The position numbers were made by a program, and so were the translations under genes. This document shows positions 51,196 through 51,693 of a stretch of DNA of 51,693 bases, one piece after another. This DNA comes from JAZGAE01 sp036475545. GTDB lineage: Bacteria > Pseudomonadota > Alphaproteobacteria > DATDPM01. Numbering within the stretch: position 1 is the stretch's first letter; every line of letters starts with the position of its first letter. The notes under the pieces were generated by a model. The model saw only the letters and a program-made list of their open reading frames with translations, ran no database searches and was not told the origin of the DNA. Where the stretch lies: positions 1 through 51,693 of the forward strand of contig JAZGAE010000098.1 of the NCBI GenBank assembly GCA_036475545.1, read 5' to 3'.

Positions 51196-51357
51196 CTAGG
51201 CCTTGGGCTGCAAGAGTTCCCCGCAGTGCGGACAGACGTGCTCCGTCACCACGTACAAGGGATCCCTGTCCGCGGACTCCACGATTTCCGCGTCGTCGTA
51301 TTCCGAATTGCAACGCGGGCACACCCACCGTTTGGGCTGTTCCGAGGCGTTCTTCAT
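51196..51357 (-). CDS. Small zinc-ribbon protein, 53 residues
   Basis: A short frame beginning MKNASEQPKRWVCPRCNSEY and ending CPHCGELLQPKA. The pairs CPRC (13-16) and CPHC (43-46), 26 residues apart, form a standard four-cysteine zinc ribbon, and the region between is acidic (DDAEIVESADRD). It is too short for ordinary gene callers at common cut-offs. The start has only a weak GGGATG-like site. It lies about 150 bases upstream of the cysteine-patterned gene on the same strand. No catalytic residues; probably a nucleic-acid- or protein-binding adaptor, function unknown. Confidence 0.7.
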   Translation of the reverse strand: MKNASEQPKRWVCPRCNSEYDDAEIVESADRDPLYVVTEHVCPHCGELLQPKA

Positions 51358-51422
51358 CGCCGGTCATCCCACCCGCCAGTTTAGTCGGGTCGCGAAAGCG
51401 GCGCCAAGAAAAACGGCCCTCT

Positions 51423-51579
51423 TAGAGCGTAATCCGGTCAAGTTGAACGGACTGCGCCGGAGGAATTTTGTGCCGCGGGCAGGAGCGGGGCGAAGCACGT
51501 AGCGGCGCCACCGCGCGAGCTCCGCGACGAACCCGTGGCCGCAAAAGACCCCGGCCCTTCGGGTTGCGCCGGGGCGGGC
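51423..51579 (-). repeat. End repeat, copy 2 (inverted)
   Basis: Inverted partner of bases 2-158, with about eight mismatches in 157. It starts with TAGAGCGTAATCCGGTCAAG at its inner border. It lies 65 bases upstream of the zinc-ribbon start. The sequence continues for 114 bases to the window edge, GC-rich and with short inverted repeats (GCAGCC-CCTTC-GGCTGC at about 51646-51662), and holds no credible gene. Confidence 0.85.
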
Positions 51580-51693
51580 GCCCGCGGCGTTGCGCCGCTC
51601 GGCCGACCCGTCCTCCGCAGCAGCGGTGACCCACTCCGCCGAAGCAGCCCCTTCGGCTGCGAAGGCCGGGCTGCCGCTGCGGAGGGTGGATGC

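Overview
The window is a GC-rich (about two thirds G+C), densely coded stretch of an alphaproteobacterial chromosome, probably from a Rhodospirillales-like lineage. That placement rests on gene content and order: a fused ispDF, dusB next to ntrB-ntrC-ntrY-ntrX, hfq-hflX, a pyruvate dehydrogenase whose E1 beta subunit carries its own lipoyl domain, and the runs tpiA-secG-pyrG-kdsA-eno-ftsB-pdhABC-lpdA-lipA and rlpA-dacC-tmk-holB-metG-tatD. No rRNA, tRNA, CRISPR array, prophage or intact transposase was seen. Both ends of the window carry the same roughly 157-base repeat in opposite orientation, so it may be a contig that broke at repeat copies.

Layout. 1-3.6 kb (minus strand): end repeat, trpE, and a PpiD-type periplasmic foldase. 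3.8-17.1 kb (plus): triose-phosphate isomerase, SecG, a good intrinsic terminator, CTP synthase, KDO-8-P synthase, a secreted alpha/beta hydrolase, enolase, FtsB, the complete pyruvate dehydrogenase complex and lipoyl synthase. The last two functions belong together, because LipA makes the cofactor carried by PdhB and PdhC. A 266-base foldback, MITE-like element follows and supplies the lipA stop codon. 17.4-20.9 kb: a RatA/Coq10-type START protein converging on and overlapping a CPBP membrane protease, then pncC, pgpA and ispDF on the minus strand. 21.0-34.2 kb (plus): a CcsA-like membrane protein, dusB, two nitrogen-type two-component systems (NtrBC, NtrYX), TrkA, a D-amino-acid transaminase, a HAD phosphatase, Hfq and HflX.

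34.2-38.8 kb is the most accessory-looking part. It holds a truncated copy of the end repeat, a two-gene minus-strand unit (a BCAM0308-type zinc-ribbon protein and an 89-residue unknown) behind what looks like an FNR/FixK-type oxygen-responsive promoter, a beta-hydroxyacid dehydrogenase, MazG, a secreted GlcG/HbpS-like protein, a repeat-rich low-GC spacer and a beta-carbonic anhydrase. 38.9-48.8 kb (minus) is housekeeping: metallo-hydrolase, TatD, MetG, HolB, Tmk, DacC, RlpA, MltB and an alanine:cation symporter. 49.2-51.4 kb (minus) carries a secreted Sel1-repeat protein, a small secreted protein with a regular double CX3C-X6-CX3C cysteine pattern, and a 53-residue zinc ribbon. The second end repeat follows.

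The best candidates for something undescribed are the predicted hypoxia-responsive unit at 34.3-35.3 kb and the cysteine-patterned secreted protein at 50.65-51.05 kb. The foldback and end-repeat family and the in-frame duplication in the Hfq tail come next. All calls rest on reading the sequence; no database search was possible.
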